Positions 21,258 through 24,240 of a stretch of 24,240 nt of DNA are shown in pieces. Source of the stretch: Plantago elongata (Eukaryota > Streptophyta > Magnoliopsida > Lamiales > Plantaginaceae). A program made the translations under genes and the position numbers. The notes under the pieces are model-generated. The model had not been told where the DNA came from. It worked only from the letters and a program-made list of their open reading frames with translations, and did no database searches. The stretch lies in assembly GCA_036897095.1 (NCBI GenBank), contig JAYMSP010002445.1, forward strand, positions 1 to 24,240. The letters run 5' to 3'. Each line of letters starts with the position of its first letter. Positions within the stretch are counted from its first letter, which is position 1.

Positions 21258-22190
21258 GGATTCAATCGCATTGAGACCTTGATCCGTTTGAGATAGAATG
21301 TATTAATTATAACCTTGATAAGTTATAGAGTTTGACTCGTGTATTTAAATGTTGAATTCGAAAAATGAATAAACATTCGAATTTTGTAAGTTATGAAGTC
21401 ACCTGGAGTATATAAAGTTCGAGCTTTTTAAATGTTCGATTTTATAAGCTTGCGATTTGAGTTTAAATTTAATTATATTTAAAGTTAAAGTTTTATATCT
21501 CGTGTCAAGCTCGAGAACATCGGGACATACATATTGGGGGAAAATCTCGCCACCTGCTACTTTTTGAGTCAAAAGGTAAAAAGGGACCAGCTGTTTTTTT
21601 TTCCTGCTAAAAAACATCCAGTTTTCTGTATTATACTGAAACAACTGTATAATAGTATTTACATAATATAATTTTCAAACTTAATATTATATTATAGTAT
21701 GTATATGATAAAAATAATTATATAATTATTTTTTAGAATATTATTTCTATGTCAAAACCGTCCGTCATGAACTTAGCTTCGTAGCTCGATATCATTTGCA
21801 GCCCAAATATCCTAGTCTATGTCTGGGCCACTCACATTTCGGTTACATGGGCTATTAATTAAGTGTTGAGCTCTTGGTCTTCCTTGTATGTTTGGGCCCA
21901 TATGTTAAGGTTGCCGTTATTATAGGGTCTTACTTTAGACTTTTGTTTAATAATACTAATAGATATTTACTCTTTTGTAATAATAGTGATATTACAATTA
22001 TATCATATGTTAATTGAATTAATATAGCATTCATAGTGATCATCGCTGGACCTATTAAAATTATAACATATAATGGATCACAAATCCACTTTGAACTTAA
22101 GTCGAACTTATAACCCCCATAGCTCCGTCATGAACACATTCAAAATATGTGTCTACTTCCAGGTTGGGGATTCGTTGTTTCTAAGATTTC
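19740..22190. other. Intergenic region upstream of the ArfGAP gene
   Basis: The first few hundred bases are upstream DNA of the ArfGAP gene and probably hold its promoter; no sharp TATA box was seen. The rest is AT-rich with simple repeats. A 12-bp unit GTGATAGTTAGC is doubled at 20257-20280. Frames up to 81 codons occur (21399-21644, minus) but match nothing and have no splice support. Confidence 0.5.
21224..21257. repeat. (AT)n microsatellite
   Basis: An almost pure AT/TA run with one internal C, followed by GGATTCAATCGCATTGAGACC. Some plant repeat elements begin with TA-rich DNA followed by such a sequence, but no second end was found. Confidence 0.85.
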
Positions 22191-22204
22191 TTTTAAACGA
22201 AAAA

Positions 22205-22265
22205 TGCGACTCGGACCCCGAACCTATCGATTGAAGGGGAAGCGTCTTATCAATTAAGTTGCGCT
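22205..22265 (-). mobile_element. tRNA-like head of a possible SINE
   Basis: On the minus strand CAACTTAATTGATAAGAC (22261-22244) resembles an A box and GGTTCGGGGTCC (22224-22213) is a good B box. Layout and wording resemble the head at 8891-8945. No poly(A) tail or duplication could be fixed, and no acceptor stem closes a tRNA fold, so it is not a functional tRNA gene. Confidence 0.4.
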
Positions 22266-22482
22266 TCGTTGTTCGTTAGTTAGTTTCAATCCCTTTTCCA
22301 GTCTTGAAATTTAGTGTCATTTTGACGGTGGTTGGTTGTGAGATTTTTAAGTGAACCCCATACCTAATTGCCCTTGTCATTGCGAAGGATGTTCCGAATA
22401 TATCAAGCATTTGATCATGGATGACAATAACATGTTGTCCTCTGGCTTTTTCCTCAAATAAATGATTTTATGAAACGGTTGT

Positions 22483-22531
22483 TGGCTCAAGTAATAAAGG
22501 GATTGAGTTTGTTCAAGTTAGATCTCGAATT
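22483..22531 (+). mobile_element. Weak tRNA-like A/B box pair, possible SINE fragment
   Basis: TGGCTCAAGTAATAAAGG at 22483-22500 is A-box-like and GATCTCGAATT near 22521-22531 is a decayed B box. Spacing is tRNA-like. No ends were found. Confidence 0.22.
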
Positions 22532-22867
22532 TAAATATTATTGAATGTAAAAAATATCAGTAGGAGAGTCACCTATTCAAAACAGCCCGACGAAGCATCC
22601 AAGCTTGCCCATGTGATTCGTTAATATGTCTATCTCCAAAAGTTCAATTTTAGTTCACGTTTCAGATTTTCATCATTATAATGAGAGATCAAGTACAACA
22701 TCAAATCACAATTCACTTAATTAAATGTCAAACCCCGGCCCAACAAGATATTATATCAATAATTATATCTCCTGGAATATAATGTTGAATCCGATCCTAA
22801 CCCGACCATACTCGCCGTCAAACTAACAATATTATAGTGCCCCAGAACCCACAACTCTCGTATATTA

Positions 22868-23012
22868 TGTGAAAAATGGTAGAAATAGATTAGGATTAAA
22901 ATATTTATATAATTTAATTTAATTAGTATAATTAGATTTTTAATTAGAATACATTTAAATTCCTAATGTAATTAGATACTCTTGATTATAATTTAGAGAA
23001 ATTAGTCTTTCA
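22868..23012 (+). repeat. Candidate 5' LTR of the copia-type element at the right edge
   Basis: An AT-rich segment of about 145 bp starts TG and ends CA, directly before a sequence resembling a primer-binding site. The size matches other short plant copia LTRs. The 3' LTR lies outside the window, so the boundaries rest on the TG...CA ends and the neighbouring site; an alternative start is at 22877. Confidence 0.4.
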
Positions 23013-23020
23013 TGATATCA
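23013..23020 (+). other. Decayed primer-binding site
   Basis: TGATATCA differs at one base from TGGTATCA, the first eight bases of the usual initiator tRNA-Met site. The following bases no longer match. Position after a CA end supports it. Confidence 0.4.
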
Positions 23021-23336
23021 TGTTAGATTGTATATCTCTTCCACTGTCATTTCTAACCAAATACCTATATTTATTTTTCCTGTCCGACTCACGTCGCTAA
23101 AATTGGCCGCTTCCGATAAACACAGCAGACCTGCAATCTCATCTTCTCCTTCCTTGAGCATAGATCTTCTAGTTATATATTAGGCTCCTGTGTTCCGCTT
23201 TTTGCTTCAATTTCGATCCCGGCCAGCTGCTGTTTGTCTGTCCACCTGCGATTATTGACTTCCTGTCTAATCGCCAATTGATCGACCTCGTACAGCCTCC
23301 TGATCCGATCTACTTCGACTTCAGTTTGTCTTCATC
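23021..23336 (+). other. Leader of the copia-type element
   Basis: About 316 bp between the candidate primer-binding site and the gag start, GC-richer than the flanking DNA and rich in C and T (for example CATCTTCTCCTTCCTTGAGC). No frame is expected here. Confidence 0.45.
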
Positions 23337-24240
23337 ATGACTGACTCCATCAAGTCGAATTCAACTCCTGCTATCACCGTCTCCAATATCCAGAACCATG
23401 TATGTTACCTTGGAGTTGGAGAACTCGCAATATGGCACCTGGGCGGAACTGTTCCAGATTCACGCTCGTGCTCATCAGGTTCTTCACCATATCATCAAAC
23501 CTCCTGCTGGTGAGGAAGAACCGGAACCCACAACCAAGGAAGAAATGCGTTTATGGTCCACCATTGATGTTACCATCCTTCAATGGACTTATTCGACTAT
23601 TTCGAATGACTTATTGAACATCGTGGTTCAACCTGGGGCACCGACTATGGAAGCTTGGAATCGCTTAAGGATATTTTTTTGAAGATCACCAAACCTCACG
23701 GGTTGTGACTCTTGAACATGAATTCACATCTACGCGTCTTGAAGAATTTTCAAATTGTTCGGCTTACTGTTAACGTCTGAAAAGCATTGCGGATCAATTA
23801 AAGAATGTTGGTGCTCCTGTTACCGATAGTCACTTGGTTCTTCAGCTCGTATCCAATCTCACCGAGGCATACAAAGGCGTTGGTACTCAAATCCGTCATG
23901 CTAAGCCTCTCACTAGTTTCTCTGAAGCTCGTTCTTCCTTATGTCTTGAGGAATGGGAATTGGGAGCGATGACATCTCACTCCTCTGGCTCGGGTATGGT
24001 GTATACGGTTATGGATTCTCCAATGGATAATTCAACAATGGGACTTGGTCGTCCCAACAACAACAACAATAATCACCGCAATAAGCGTAAGGGTAAAAGA
24101 GGAAATCAACTCGGAAACGGGACGGGCCGTGGCACCACTGACGCGCCCGCTCAGCAGCAGCACGCTGCTCCCCGCCAGCTCCCGACCGTGCCAACCCAAT
24201 ACGGGCAATGGCAATGACAGTGGGTGCCTTCGGCACCCCC
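23337..24240 (+). pseudogene. Broken gag of a Ty1/copia-type retrotransposon, cut by the window edge
   Basis: The frame opens at ATG 23337, whose first residues include TPAITVSNIQNHV, a typical opening of plant copia gag (UBN2/Retrotran_gag family). The frame then shifts near 23400. From there to 23682 it reads TWAELFQIHARAHQVLHHII and similar family wording. A second shift near a T7 run at about 23674-23681 leads into another frame with a TAA at 23771-23773 where the family usually has glutamine. The rest, to a TGA at 24215-24217, includes an Asn-rich and basic tail. Thus there are at least two frameshifts and two stops, so no full product is possible. Protease and later domains would lie beyond 24240. 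The region's higher GC differs from the flanking DNA. Confidence 0.85.

Noticed and set aside
21224..21520. Helitron-like element beginning with a TA-rich stretch
   Set aside because: The start resembles some plant repeats, but no CTRR end with a preceding hairpin could be placed, so no element is called.
22205..22265. A functional tRNA gene
   Set aside because: A and B boxes are present, but no acceptor stem or full cloverleaf could be formed; better explained as a SINE head.

Overview
The window is plant nuclear DNA, almost certainly from a eudicot. Its genes have short exons and GT-AG introns, the intergenic DNA is AT-rich and full of degraded transposable elements, and three protein families are identifiable, two of them typically plant. 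No database could be searched, so species and orthology are judged from remembered family features only.

Three genes could be rebuilt exon by exon with open frames and consistent splice phases. (1) Plus strand, 3102-3859: a three-exon, 153-residue heavy-metal-associated (HMA) domain protein with a serine-rich N-terminus and a CxxC metal site. (2) Minus strand, 4503-7358: a ten-exon, 638-residue group 3 sulfate transporter-like protein (SULTR3;5-like), complete from N-terminus to STAS domain. (3) Minus strand, 14697-19524: an eleven-exon, 665-residue ArfGAP protein of the AGD14 type, with a C4 zinc finger and two NPF motifs. Genes 1 and 2 are convergent, with 643 bp between their stop codons. 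Nothing suggests that the three genes act together; this is ordinary eukaryotic gene order.

The rest is mostly mobile-element debris. At 11979-14007 lies an old minus-strand LTR retrotransposon with copia-style features: two diverged LTRs of about 150 bp, a primer-binding site matching the 3' end of initiator tRNA-Met, and no recognisable gag or pol. A SINE of about 197 bp has inserted into its lower-coordinate LTR and is framed by a perfect 13-bp target-site duplication; the other LTR shows the empty site. At 10036-10288 is a Tourist-like (PIF/Harbinger) MITE flanked by TAA. At the right edge (about 22868-24240) is the 5' part of a plus-strand copia-type element whose gag frame is broken by frameshifts and stops. 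Three weaker tRNA-like SINE heads lie near 8890, 22240 and 22500.

The first 3 kb have no gene I can support. They hold a 3 x 34 bp tandem array, a probable MITE with imperfect inverted repeats around 320-620, a Stowaway-like terminus near 870, and two sets of diverged tandem repeats (1985-2400 and 2447-2625). The stretches 7500-10000, 10300-11970 and 19700-22860 are AT-rich intergenic DNA with scattered repeats and one unresolved coding-like patch (11037-11930). I see no CRISPR array, operon or prokaryotic feature.
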